From NCBI GenBank assembly GCA_903909435.1, contig CAIVVT010000127.1, forward strand, positions 62,001 through 126,000: 64,000 nucleotides of DNA, written 5' to 3'. The translations under genes and the position numbers were made by a program. Positions 38,175 through 48,048 of this stretch are shown one piece after another (position 1 is the stretch's first letter; each line of letters starts with the position of its first letter). A model generated the notes under the pieces. That model saw only the letters and a program-made list of their open reading frames with translations. It was not told the DNA's origin and did not search any database. Origin of the DNA: an uncultured Acidobacteriia bacterium (GTDB lineage: Bacteria > Acidobacteriota > Terriglobia > Bryobacterales > Bryobacteraceae).

Positions 38175-39032
38175 ATGGAGATGCGGAACATTCAACAGCC
38201 GGGGAACCGGCGCGAACCGGCAGTCCGGGCGGGCATGATATTGGCCCTGGTCTTTGGAATCGGGGCCGGAGGGGCGCTAGCGACCCCGCCATTGACGACG
38301 GTTCAGGACCAGTTGTTCCGCGCAGACGGCACCCCGGTGAACGGCACATTGCTGATTTCGTGGAGTGCGTTCGTCGCGTCAGACAACTCGAATGTTCCGG
38401 CTAACACACTGCGGGTACCGGTCAGCGGCGGGCTGTTGCGCGTTAAGCTGGTGCCAACCACGACGGCGACCCCGGCGACGGGCTACAAGGTGATGTACCT
38501 GGTTGACGGGAAGCTGACGAACACGGAGTCGTGGTCGGTGCCGCCCAGCATCGCGGCGGTGGCGGTCAAGCTGGTGAGGACGTCCACGCCGCCGGTGACA
38601 GCGCCGCCCGCCGACACGGCGATCCAAGTCGCGGATGTGGCGGGGTTGAGCGATGCGCTGGCGGACCGGCCGTCAAGAGGCAGCGGCTACCTGCCGGGCC
38701 GGATTCTCGTTCCCGACACGAACGGCGACCTGTCGGGCATGAACGGATCCGCTGACCAATGCGTGAGGGGAGACGGGTCGATGGGGCCGTGCGGATCGAA
38801 TCTGAACTTCTACGACCTGGAGACGCCCAACGGGGCGATGAACGGCTCGAATGCCGGGTTCACGCTGGTCAGGGCGCCGAGCCCGGCGACATGCCTGCTG
38901 CTGTTCAGGAACGGATTGCTGCAGAAGGCGGGGGTCGATTACACCCTGACGGGGCCGTCGATCTGGTTCCAACCGGGCTCGGTACCGCAACCGGGGGACC
39001 TGCTGCAGGCGAGCTACCGGGCTGGGCGATAG
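38175..39032 (+). CDS. Secreted protein with a phage-tail-like C-terminal module
   Basis: 285 residues with AGGAG 7 nt before ATG 38175. A predicted signal anchor (MILALVFGIGAGGALA) is followed by a beta-rich segment with FRADGTPVNGTLLISWSAF, resembling prophage structural or carbohydrate-recognition modules. A Pro/Thr-rich linker follows, then LRNGLLQKAG-like text. The final ~65 residues (LLLFRNGLLQKAGVDYTLTG, then FQPGSVPQPGDLLQASY) match a short module often found at the ends of tail-fibre proteins. No other phage genes are nearby, so the module has probably been recruited. Function is unknown. Confidence 0.65.
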   Translation: MEMRNIQQPGNRREPAVRAGMILALVFGIGAGGALATPPLTTVQDQLFRADGTPVNGTLLISWSAFVASDNSNVPANTLRVPVSGGLLRVKLVPTTTATPATGYKVMYLVDGKLTNTESWSVPPSIAAVAVKLVRTSTPPVTAPPADTAIQVADVAGLSDALADRPSRGSGYLPGRILVPDTNGDLSGMNGSADQCVRGDGSMGPCGSNLNFYDLETPNGAMNGSNAGFTLVRAPSPATCLLLFRNGLLQKAGVDYTLTGPSIWFQPGSVPQPGDLLQASYRAGR

Positions 39033-39052
39033 CCTCCTGCAGCGGATCTGTG

Positions 39053-40033
39053 CTAGAGGGCTCGCCGGCGAAGGCGTCCGAGAGCGAGGAGCAGCGCCCC
39101 ACCCCCGGCCATCAGCAGGCTGGTTCCGGCTTCCGGGATGGGGGGAGGCGGAGGGACAGGGCCACCACCGCCAAAGCCGCCGGAAGTGGGGACCGATAGC
39201 CAGGTTGGTCCGAGCATCGTGTCTCCGAGGACCACGCCGAGGTCGTTGATGGCGACCAGGTAAGTTTCGAGGCCCTCCACGGGGCGGATGTCGTAAAACG
39301 CACCGGAATAGCCGGTATAACCGTCGGGCATGCAAGTGGGGCAATCGCTATGCCATCCAACGATCTGGCCCGAGTCGTTGATGGCGCGGGCAAAGCTGTC
39401 AGGAGCGCCAGAGAAATCGGCGTTGTCAAACGTTACGCCGTTAAAGCTGAACGCATGAAACTGAGAGCCGTCGAAATAGCTTCCCACAACCTGGCCCAAT
39501 GCGTTGATACCCAAAACATACGTTCCAGCCGCGCCGGGGACATCGAGCGTCGTGTAGACGCCGCCCTGCTCGATGAAACCGTGGGTGATGCCAGCCGAAT
39601 CGACGTAGTAACCCACGACCTTGCCGCTGTTGTTAATGCCAAAGGCGAGGGTGGACCTGGCACCGGGGAAACTCAGAGTGCTGTAGACGCCTGATTTCTC
39701 GATGAACCCCTGCACGGATCCAGAGGCAGTCTGATAGTAGCCGACGACCTGACCAGCGTCATTGACTCCTTCCGGGTGGGTTCCTACGCCTGAAGCCGAG
39801 TCCGGCACCATGATGGGCGAAAATCCCTTGCTGTCAAACAGGAATCCGGTGTAGACGCCGGCGTTGAGATTCCAGCCCACGTAGTCGCCCATGTTGTTCA
39901 TTCCAGAGGCAACAGTGCTACCCCAGGCAATCGTGGGATCCGAATAGACGGCAAAAGTCGGTCCAGCCAGCGCGGGCAAAGCAAGCAGGAAGACACACCC
40001 CAAAAAATCGAAAATCAAACTGCGTGTTTTCAT
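39053..40033 (-). CDS. PEP-CTERM-sorted extracellular repeat protein (HAF-type)
   Basis: 326 residues from ATG 40033 (AGGAGT before it). A signal peptide is followed by five or more ~40-residue repeats with the pattern GINNxGxVVGYY, e.g. GINNSGKVVGYYVDS and GINALGQVVGSYFDG, the HAF repeat. The C-terminus is a PEP-CTERM sorting signal: PEAGT, a hydrophobic helix and RLRRRAL. Such proteins are cleaved by an exosortase and linked to the extracellular polysaccharide. The export genes near 1-4 kb fit this mode of life, though no exosortase gene lies in the window. Confidence 0.85.
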   Translation of the reverse strand: MKTRSLIFDFLGCVFLLALPALAGPTFAVYSDPTIAWGSTVASGMNNMGDYVGWNLNAGVYTGFLFDSKGFSPIMVPDSASGVGTHPEGVNDAGQVVGYYQTASGSVQGFIEKSGVYSTLSFPGARSTLAFGINNSGKVVGYYVDSAGITHGFIEQGGVYTTLDVPGAAGTYVLGINALGQVVGSYFDGSQFHAFSFNGVTFDNADFSGAPDSFARAINDSGQIVGWHSDCPTCMPDGYTGYSGAFYDIRPVEGLETYLVAINDLGVVLGDTMLGPTWLSVPTSGGFGGGGPVPPPPPIPEAGTSLLMAGGGALLLALGRLRRRAL

Positions 40034-40472
40034 GTGAGAGTGACTCCTCCTCAAGAGTCTAAACATGCACGAGCCCACACCCTTCCCTCCGGGTGGCAAC
40101 AACCCTGTAGGCATTGTAAATACGTGGTTTGCAGGCGTCAATCATTAATTTCCATGAATAAACGATATTGAGACTCAAATGTCACTCAAATTGGCTATGT
40201 GCAAGTCCGGCCCGGATTCGACAACGCAGTAATGGAAGGCGTAGAACGGGATCGGGTAATCGCCGCCCGCCGGGCGCGAGGATTCCGACGACGCACCAGT
40301 GAATAGCATGTAATGCTCACTTGAAACAGCGGTAAAGCGGCCAAATCTCCCATGGTATTCCCGGTCCGGAATGCGATAACGGATACCGATCCGGCGCGAG
40401 CGGAAAAAGAGGTAGCTCAAGTTGAGAGCGAGGCTTGAACCGGAAGGGCGCTTGTGTCTATATACTCACAGC
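40034..40472. other. Divergent regulatory interval, one doubtful ORF
   Basis: Holds the PEP-CTERM promoter and a likely kinase promoter: TTGAAC at 40435-40440 and TATATA at 40459-40464, 18 bp apart, which would give a nearly leaderless kinase message. A minus-strand TTG-started frame of 81 codons (40175-40420) has no ribosome site and no recognisable domain; it is not called as a gene. Confidence 0.45.
40113..40141 (-). promoter_or_regulatory. Sigma-70 promoter of the PEP-CTERM gene
   Basis: Minus strand TTGACG (40136-40141) and TACAAT (40113-40118) are exactly 17 bp apart. Predicted start near 40106, a leader of about 73 nt. Confidence 0.65.
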
Positions 40473-43400
40473 ATGCGCGAGGCGGACGCAAGTCGCGACA
40501 CCAACTCACTGAACAGGCTGCATGTCGCGTCCAGCGAGGTTAGCCGGGCGATCCTGCGCGCACACTCACGCCAGAGTCTGCTGAACGAAGTAACCCGCAT
40601 TCTTGTCGAATCCGGTGGATTCGCCATGGCCTACATCGCGTGGCACGATCCGGAGTCCCGGCAATTGGTGCCGGTGGCACGCTGCGGAGACGACACCGGC
40701 TACGTGGACCACATCGTGATTTACACCGACGACCGGCCTGAGGCTCAGGGTCCAGGCGGAACCGCGTTTCGTACGGGAGCGCCTTATATCTGCAACGATT
40801 TCGCGCACGACGAGCACACACGACCATGGCGGGCGGAGGCCGGCGTTTCCGGTTGGCTGGCCTCGGCTGGACTCCCGATCGTGTACAAAGGCGCACCCTG
40901 CGGCCTGCTGTCCATCTATGCCCGCGAACAGGGGTTCTTCGGTTCGAGCGAAGTGGAACTGCTGCGCGATGTGGCCGGCGACATCGCGTTTGGGCTGGAA
41001 CACATCGAGTCGCAGAGGCTGAAGAGAGAGGTCGAAGAGGCTTTAGCCGCAAACGAGCAACGGCTCAGGCTCGCGTTGGAGTCCTCCGAACTCGGCACCT
41101 TCGACTGGGATCTGGTCAGAGGCAGGTTCCACCGGGACCGGCGGCAGGAGCAGATTTACGGCTATGGAGTGGGTGAGTTCGGCGACTCCTATGAAGCGTT
41201 CATGGACCACGTCCACCCGGACGACCAAGCCGCCGTCAGCAAAGCGTTGGAAGCGGCCGCTCTGAGCGGGGGAAGGATTCATGTAGAGTTCCGGGTCGTC
41301 TGGCCTGATGGGAGTATCCACTGGGCCGTTAGCCGGGGAGAGCTAACCCACGACGAAGCGGGCACGCCGATCCGGCTGATCGGAACCACAGCCGACATCA
41401 CCGAACGCGTCCATAGCACGGAGGCGCTGCGGCGGAGCGAGGAGACCCACAGAAAACTCTTTGAGAGTGTTCCGCAGGGCGTCGTGTATCAGGACGCGAA
41501 TGGGGACATCACATCCGCGAATCCGGCAGCGCAACGAATTCTCGGTTTGAGCCTGGGTCAACTGCGCGGGGTTGAGGCGAAAGACCCAGGCTGGGGACTG
41601 TTCCACGAGGACGGCGCGCCCTGGCGCACTGAAGACCATCCGAGCATGGTGGCCGTGCGAACGGGGCAAGCGGTCAGAAATGTGGTGATGTACGTCGTCA
41701 AGCCCGGGGCTCCGGCAGCGACCTGGATGCTGGTGAATTCCGTCCCGCTGGGCGCACCGGGCCAGGAGCGGATTTCCCAGGTCTACACAACGTTTGAGGA
41801 CATCACGGAGAGGAAACGGGCCGAAGATGAACTGCGAGCGAGAGACGCCCGGATTCATCATCTGAACGAAGTCCTGCTTGCCATCCGCAACGTGCAGCGG
41901 GTGCTTCTGGAAAGCTCCGATGCAATGGAGATGCTGGGGGGCGTCTGCAAGAGCTTGGCGAGAACGCGAGGTTACGTTAAGGTCCTGGTGGCACAACCGG
42001 ACGAAACCACGAAAAGCGTACGTTCCGTGGCGGATTCCGGAACGGGTGGGGACTTCTTTTCGCACGCGCCGGTCAGGTGGGACGACGGCCCGCTGGGCCA
42101 GGGGCCCACGGGTACCGCAATCCGGGAGCGACGGACCGTCGTATTCGACGACATCTCAAACGATCCCAGGTTTGCGCCCTGGCGGGATGCGCTGATTCGA
42201 ACCGGGGCTGCATCGATCGCTTCCATACCTCTGATTTGCCGGAACCGGATGTATGGGGTTCTCACCGTTAACGCCGACAGAGTATGCGCCTTCGACGAGG
42301 AAGAGATCGAACTACTGACGGGCCTGGGTTCGGACGTGGCCCGTGCGCTGCGTGGACTGGAGGACCATGCGGCCCGCATGGAAGCCGAAGCCGTTCTGCG
42401 GGTTAAAGACCGGGCTATCGAAACCTCAATCACCGCCATTGCGATCGCCGATCCCTCCTCGAATGTGACCTACGTCAACGCGTCGTTCCTGCAGATGTGG
42501 GGCTATGACGATGCGGGCGAGGTGGTTGGCAGGCCAATTCTGGATTTCTGGGACGCGCCAGAAAATACCATTCGTGTACTGGGCGAGATGCGGAGAGACG
42601 GCAGTTGGGTCGGTGAACTGGCTGCAGTCCGGAAGAATGGTGAGACCTTTGCAGCCGAACTGAACTGCTCGGTGATCAAGGATCCCGAGGGAACGCCGAT
42701 TTGCGTGATGGGCTCGTTCCTGGACATCACCGACCGCAAGCGAGCCGAGCAGGCGTTGCGCGTAAAGGATCAGGCAATCGAAGCATCCATGACCGGTTTC
42801 GGGCTGGCGGATTCGCAGGGAATTCTGATTTATGCGAACTCAGCGTTACTCAGCATGTGGGGCTACGACGACGCTAGCGAAGTGCTGGGAACACCGGCCC
42901 CCGGGTACTTTGAATCTCCGGAGGAAGTCATAACCATCCTTACGACACTCCCGGAAGTACGGCACTGGGCGGGCGAACTCCGCGGATGCCGCAAGAACGG
43001 CCAGACATTCGATGCGCAGCTCTCGGCCACACTCATACTTGACGAATCCGGGAATCCCCTGTGCATTCAAAGCAGCGTGGTGGACGTCACCGAACGCAAG
43101 CGAGCCGAAACCGAGTTGGCCGTGGCGCACGCCGAGCTTGGAGCCGTCAACGCAAGCCTGGAACAGCGGGTGATCGAACGCAGCCGGGAACTCGCGCTCA
43201 GCGAACAGCGAATGCGGATGGCGGCCGAGGGCGCGGGCCTGGGGGCTTACACAGTCAACTTCGAGACCGGTGAATTCTACTGGTCGGTGGAATTCAAGAG
43301 GCTTCAGGGCCTGGCCGCGAATGAGGCTGTCGTGCTGGACGAACAGGGCGTCCCCAGCGGCGTCCATCCGTACGACCACGACAACTTGGCCCGGGCGCTG

Positions 43401-46400
43401 GCGCAAGCGAACCATCCGCAGGGGGACGGACTGCTGCAGACGGAGTACCGGGTCGTCACCGGGGACGGTTCCCTGCGCTGGCTGGGCGTCTTCGCGCGCA
43501 CCCTGTTTGAAGGTGAAGGTCCATCCCGGCGGCCGCTGAGCAGGGCCGGAGTGGTGATGGATATCACCGGCCGCAAACAGGTGGAAGCGGCGCTTGCCGC
43601 GGCGCACCGGCAAGTCGTGCTGAGCGAGGAGCGGCTTCGGATGGCGTCAGAGGGCGCCAATGTCGGGACGTTCTACCAGGATCTGCGAACCGGCGAAGGA
43701 TTCCAATCGGCGGAATTCAAGCGACTCCACGGGGTACAACCGAACGAGCCGGTCCTGGTGGCCGATGGCGTGGTTCCGGGGTGCGTTCATGCGGAGGATC
43801 GGGAAGCCCTGCGCAAGAAGATCCTCGAAGCCGCTGACCCCGGCGGGGACGGTCTGCTTAGATCGGAGCACCGGGTGGTCTACGCGGACGGCTCGGTTCA
43901 CTGGATCGCTTCCTACAGCCGCACCTCGTTCGAAGGCGAGGGCTCGGCGAGACACCCGTCCCGGGTGGCCGGGGCCGTGATAGACATCACAGAACGCAGG
44001 TTGGCGGAAGATGCTCTGATGAGCGCCGACGAGCAACTCGCGCTCGCTGTGGAAGGCACGGGCCTGGGGATGTGGGACTGGCGCGTTCAGACGGGCGACT
44101 TTTCGGTGAATGGGAATTGGGCCAAAATGCTTGGCTACTCCCGGGAAGAACTGGCTCCGCTCAGCATCGACGTGTGGAGGCGGCTGTGCCATCCGGAGGA
44201 TCTGGCCAAGGCCGAAGTCGAACTCGAAAAGAAATTCGCGCGAGTCACACAGCTCTACGAATCCGAGTTTCGCATGCGCCACAAGGACGGGCACTGGGTC
44301 CCGGTTCTGAGCCGGGGCAAGGTGGTGGAGCGAGACTCGGCCGACAGGCCCGTGCGCATGGTAGGGACGCATTTGGACATCAGCGAACGCAAGCGGCACG
44401 AAGCGGCGTTGCGGGAAGCCACGGATGCCCTGGCCGTAGCGGTCGAGGGGTCCGGGGTTGGAATCTGGAACGTCGATCTGGAGGCTTATGTCGCCTCCGT
44501 CAGCGAACGATACGCGGAGATGATCGGCTACACCCTGGAAGAACTCGCTCCCTTCAACCTGGCAGCGTTGAAAGCCCTGGTTCATCCGGATGACTGGGAG
44601 GGGTTTGAAGCAGCGTTATCCCAGCACCTAGCCGGGTTGACGCCGCTGTTTGAGGCGGATTGGCGCATGCGCCACAAGGACGGACATTGGGTTTACACGC
44701 TGCATCGGGGCAGAGAGACCGCAAGAGATGCGGCGGGGAAGCCGATCCGGCTTTCCGGAACGAACCTGGACGTCTCCGCACTGAAGAAGACAGAGGAGCG
44801 GCTGCGCACATTCTCCGAAGTCGTGGAACAAAGCCCGGTGATCGTGGTGATCACAACTGCGCAACATGTGATCGAGTGGGTGAACACCGCATTCAGCCAG
44901 ATCACCGGATACGGACTGGAGGAGGCGGTTGGAAAGCGGCCCGACTTCATCAGTTCCAAGATGCTCGCGCAGGAGTATTACGACCACCTTTGGGAGAAAC
45001 TGCGGAGCGAAGTCGACTGGCGGGGCGAGTTGAGGAGCCGGTGCAAGGACGGGTCGCTGTTCTGGCACTACACGTTCATTTCACCCATCCGGAATAAACG
45101 CGGCGAGGTGGTCCACTACGCCCACGTTTCCCAGGACATCACGCAGCAAAAGCAGGCGGCCGAGGAACTGCGACGGGCCAAGGAGGCGGCGGAGGCGGCG
45201 AACCGGGCCAAGAGCACGTTCCTGGCAAACATGTCCCACGAGATTCGCACACCGCTCAACGCCATCCTCGGATATGCGCAGCTGCTGCAACGCGATCCTG
45301 CGCTCCCGTCGCACGCTGCGAGCCAAGTGGCGACCATCAACAAGAGCGGCGAGCACCTGATGAATCTGATCAGCGACATTCTGGAGATGTCGAAGATCGA
45401 GGCAGGGCGTGCGACGGTTGTCCTCAAGACCTTCGATCTCCTGCCGTTGATCAACGACGTGGCGGAAATGTTCCGCGTGCGAGCCGCCGAGAAGAGCCTT
45501 GACTTCTCAGTCGCGCAGAGCGAGACGCTGCCCCGAATGGTCCACTCCGATGAGGGCAAGATCCGGCAGGTTCTGGTGAATCTGCTGAGCAACGCGGTCA
45601 AGTTCACCGAGCGTGGGCGCATTGAGGTGCGCTGTGATGCCCAATCCGCGGGAGAGGGTTCAGAACTGCTGCGCATTGAGGTAGAGGATACAGGCACCGG
45701 CATTTCGGAAGAGGATATCGATTGCCTGTTCAGGCATTTCGAGCAGACCGACAGCGGGAGAAAGCTGCAATCAGGCTCCGGCCTCGGGCTAGCCATCAGC
45801 CGCGAGTTTGCCCGGCTGATGGGCGGCGACATCACGGTTTCCAGCGGGGAAGGGCGGGGTAGCATCTTCCGCTTCGAGGTTCCGGTTGAAGTGGCGGCCG
45901 GAACGGTATCGTCCCTTCTCGATAACTCGCGCAAGGTGATCGCCCTGCAGCGGGGGCAGTCGCTCTTACGCGCCCTGATAGTCGATGATATTGCCGCCAA
46001 TCGCGATTGGGTAAAATCGCTGTTGCTGCTGGTTGGCGCGGACGTCCGGGAAGCGGAGAACGGCGAGGCAGCAGTCAGGGTATGGCGGGAATGGAAGCCC
46101 GAACTGGTGCTGATGGACCTGCGCATGCCGGTTCTCGACGGGTTGGAGGCGACGCGGAGAATCAAGGCTGAGCCGGGCGGAGAGAGAACTGTGATTCTGG
46201 CGCTGACTGCGGCCGTGTTTGAGGAAGATAGGGCCGCCGCCAGAGAGGCAGGCGCCAGCGACCTGATGGGCAAGCCGCTAAAAGAGGCGGTTCTATTCGA
46301 GAAGATCCACGAATACCTCGGGATGGAGTTCGTCTACCAGGACGACCTCGAATTGCGGGCCGAAAGCCAGGCGCATGCTGAAGAGCAGCACCCGGAGATC

Positions 46401-46595
46401 CTGTCTGATCTGCCGACGGAACTGCGCAGCGCCCTGTCGGAGGCGGCACTCGACGGCGATTCCTGGCGAATCGACAGCCTGATAAAAGAAGCAAGTACTT
46501 ATAATCAGACTGCAGCGGCACGGCTGCGGAAGCTAGCGGAACATTACGAATACGAGGCTCTTTCGGAACTCGTAAACGCCGGTGAATCTAAATGA
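40473..46595 (+). CDS. Giant hybrid sensor histidine kinase (2 GAF, 9 PAS, HisKA, HATPase, receiver)
   Basis: 2040 residues from ATG 40473; TTG 40422 is rejected. Order: GAF ~20-180, PAS ~193-312, PAS ~321-448, GAF ~460-630, then seven PAS domains between ~640 and 1555. HisKA carries the phospho-acceptor His1589 in NMSHEIRTPLN. An HATPase with intact N-box (LLSNAVKF), G1 (EDTGTGI) and G2 (GSGLGLAI) follows, then a receiver with Asp1882 in LVLMDLRMP. A ~75-residue helical tail without an HPt histidine ends the protein. PAS3-8 fall into three adjacent look-alike pairs. No membrane segments are seen, so it is cytosolic and could integrate several ligands. Its stop overlaps the next gene. Confidence 0.93.
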   Translation: MREADASRDTNSLNRLHVASSEVSRAILRAHSRQSLLNEVTRILVESGGFAMAYIAWHDPESRQLVPVARCGDDTGYVDHIVIYTDDRPEAQGPGGTAFRTGAPYICNDFAHDEHTRPWRAEAGVSGWLASAGLPIVYKGAPCGLLSIYAREQGFFGSSEVELLRDVAGDIAFGLEHIESQRLKREVEEALAANEQRLRLALESSELGTFDWDLVRGRFHRDRRQEQIYGYGVGEFGDSYEAFMDHVHPDDQAAVSKALEAAALSGGRIHVEFRVVWPDGSIHWAVSRGELTHDEAGTPIRLIGTTADITERVHSTEALRRSEETHRKLFESVPQGVVYQDANGDITSANPAAQRILGLSLGQLRGVEAKDPGWGLFHEDGAPWRTEDHPSMVAVRTGQAVRNVVMYVVKPGAPAATWMLVNSVPLGAPGQERISQVYTTFEDITERKRAEDELRARDARIHHLNEVLLAIRNVQRVLLESSDAMEMLGGVCKSLARTRGYVKVLVAQPDETTKSVRSVADSGTGGDFFSHAPVRWDDGPLGQGPTGTAIRERRTVVFDDISNDPRFAPWRDALIRTGAASIASIPLICRNRMYGVLTVNADRVCAFDEEEIELLTGLGSDVARALRGLEDHAARMEAEAVLRVKDRAIETSITAIAIADPSSNVTYVNASFLQMWGYDDAGEVVGRPILDFWDAPENTIRVLGEMRRDGSWVGELAAVRKNGETFAAELNCSVIKDPEGTPICVMGSFLDITDRKRAEQALRVKDQAIEASMTGFGLADSQGILIYANSALLSMWGYDDASEVLGTPAPGYFESPEEVITILTTLPEVRHWAGELRGCRKNGQTFDAQLSATLILDESGNPLCIQSSVVDVTERKRAETELAVAHAELGAVNASLEQRVIERSRELALSEQRMRMAAEGAGLGAYTVNFETGEFYWSVEFKRLQGLAANEAVVLDEQGVPSGVHPYDHDNLARALAQANHPQGDGLLQTEYRVVTGDGSLRWLGVFARTLFEGEGPSRRPLSRAGVVMDITGRKQVEAALAAAHRQVVLSEERLRMASEGANVGTFYQDLRTGEGFQSAEFKRLHGVQPNEPVLVADGVVPGCVHAEDREALRKKILEAADPGGDGLLRSEHRVVYADGSVHWIASYSRTSFEGEGSARHPSRVAGAVIDITERRLAEDALMSADEQLALAVEGTGLGMWDWRVQTGDFSVNGNWAKMLGYSREELAPLSIDVWRRLCHPEDLAKAEVELEKKFARVTQLYESEFRMRHKDGHWVPVLSRGKVVERDSADRPVRMVGTHLDISERKRHEAALREATDALAVAVEGSGVGIWNVDLEAYVASVSERYAEMIGYTLEELAPFNLAALKALVHPDDWEGFEAALSQHLAGLTPLFEADWRMRHKDGHWVYTLHRGRETARDAAGKPIRLSGTNLDVSALKKTEERLRTFSEVVEQSPVIVVITTAQHVIEWVNTAFSQITGYGLEEAVGKRPDFISSKMLAQEYYDHLWEKLRSEVDWRGELRSRCKDGSLFWHYTFISPIRNKRGEVVHYAHVSQDITQQKQAAEELRRAKEAAEAANRAKSTFLANMSHEIRTPLNAILGYAQLLQRDPALPSHAASQVATINKSGEHLMNLISDILEMSKIEAGRATVVLKTFDLLPLINDVAEMFRVRAAEKSLDFSVAQSETLPRMVHSDEGKIRQVLVNLLSNAVKFTERGRIEVRCDAQSAGEGSELLRIEVEDTGTGISEEDIDCLFRHFEQTDSGRKLQSGSGLGLAISREFARLMGGDITVSSGEGRGSIFRFEVPVEVAAGTVSSLLDNSRKVIALQRGQSLLRALIVDDIAANRDWVKSLLLLVGADVREAENGEAAVRVWREWKPELVLMDLRMPVLDGLEATRRIKAEPGGERTVILALTAAVFEEDRAAAREAGASDLMGKPLKEAVLFEKIHEYLGMEFVYQDDLELRAESQAHAEEQHPEILSDLPTELRSALSEAALDGDSWRIDSLIKEASTYNQTAAARLRKLAEHYEYEALSELVNAGESK

Positions 46596-47767
46596 CGAAC
46601 GAACAGACAATTAAGGCCCAGATCATGGTGGTCGATGACGTCTCGGGCAACCTTCGCCTGATGGAGCACATCCTGCGCAGCTACGGCTACAACGTGCGTT
46701 CCTTCATGCGGGGCGAGTCGGCGATCGCATCAGCGGAAAAGAACCCACCGGACCTGTTCCTCGTCGATGTGATGATGCCAGAGATGAACGGCTACGAGCT
46801 TTGCAAGCGGTTGAAGGCCGATGCGAATCTGGCGCCGATTCCGGTCATTTTCCTGAGCGGGCTGAACGAGGCGATTGACAAGGTCCGCGCCTTCGAGGCG
46901 GGCGGGGTGGATTACCTGACCAAACCCCTGAGTGTGGAAGAGGTCGTCGCCCGCGTTGATACGCACCTGAAGCTACGCCGGCTGGGGCGGGAGTTGGAGA
47001 TCAACAACGCCCGACTGGATCAGCAGGTAAAGCTGAAAACCCAAGAACTTGAAGAAGCCAACCGGCGGCTTTCGATTCTGGACAAGTCGAAGAGCGATTT
47101 CCTAGCCATGATCTCGCACGAGCTTCGAACTCCGCTGAACGGGCTTTTCGGCGTTGCCGACCTGCTCTTCACGGAAATGGCTCCGGACCCGGAGACGGAC
47201 GAACTTAAGCAGATGTTCAAGTTGTCGAGAGAGCGGCTGGTCGCATTAATCGACGATGCGCTGCTGCTGACTGAAGTCGAAGTGGACGCTGGGAGATACG
47301 GGCACGCCACCTATCCACTGCGGCAACTGCTGGCGCCGGCCACGAAGGACGCGCTGGCCTTCTGCCGCACGCGGGATGTCTCGATCGGCCCCGTGCCGGA
47401 TGGGCTGGCGACTGTCCGGGGAAATGAGAAGTTACTGAAGAAGGCACTCTGCGCCCTGCTGACGACAGCCGCCAAGTTTTCGGACGAGGGAGACACGATC
47501 CTGATCGGAAGCGAGGCCGGCCGGGAGCAATTGGTGCTGACCATAGAAGCGCACGGCAACCGCATTCCAGATGGCGCCCTGCCGGAGTTCTTCGAAGTGC
47601 TGGGGGTCGGTGGCACGATCACGCCGGGCGGCGACCTGGGGCTGCAGCCTTCCATGGCAGCACGCGTGCTGCAGCTATTTGGCGGAAGAGTCACGGTGGA
47701 GAATCTGGATCCTCCGGGCATTCGCTTCGATGTCCATTTGCAGACGGCCGGAGTAGTGCCGGCCTAG
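46592..47767 (+). CDS. Response regulator fused to a degenerate histidine-kinase module
   Basis: 391 residues; the ATG lies in the ATGA overlap with the giant kinase stop. A receiver domain with Asp59 in LFLVDVMMPE and the conserved KPLS turn is followed by a coiled coil (~residues 135-165). A HisKA domain carries an intact H-box His176 in MISHELRTPLN. The ATPase half is eroded: where the N-box Asn residues should be, the text is ALLTTAAKFS, and no DxGxG box is visible (EAHGNRIPD). It should therefore bind ATP poorly or not at all, and may act as a phospho-acceptor or scaffold fed by the large kinase. Confidence 0.88.
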   Translation: MTNEQTIKAQIMVVDDVSGNLRLMEHILRSYGYNVRSFMRGESAIASAEKNPPDLFLVDVMMPEMNGYELCKRLKADANLAPIPVIFLSGLNEAIDKVRAFEAGGVDYLTKPLSVEEVVARVDTHLKLRRLGRELEINNARLDQQVKLKTQELEEANRRLSILDKSKSDFLAMISHELRTPLNGLFGVADLLFTEMAPDPETDELKQMFKLSRERLVALIDDALLLTEVEVDAGRYGHATYPLRQLLAPATKDALAFCRTRDVSIGPVPDGLATVRGNEKLLKKALCALLTTAAKFSDEGDTILIGSEAGREQLVLTIEAHGNRIPDGALPEFFEVLGVGGTITPGGDLGLQPSMAARVLQLFGGRVTVENLDPPGIRFDVHLQTAGVVPA

Positions 47768-48048
47768 CTGCGGCACGCGATCGGAATTGGACTGAGCGGA
47801 TTCGGTGAGCCCAAGCCACCGATCGGAATTGAACCATCAGTGCTGGTTGCGGAACCGTCCTGAGTGAAGCCGTGACCGCGGGGGAGCGGCGCCTCTAAGC
47901 TGAGTTGACAGCCCTGTCGTTCTCGGCCCGGTGCCCTCGGGGGGCGATTGTGAATGAGATTGCGCTTCCAGGGGGAACCGCGCAAGCTTAGAGTGCCTGG
48001 AGGCAAGTGACTCTAACCTCGTCTTCAGTCCAGTAAGGACGGAAACTC

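Noticed and set aside
40175-40420. 81-codon minus-strand TTG-started frame
   Set aside because: TTG start without Shine-Dalgarno and no recognisable domain.
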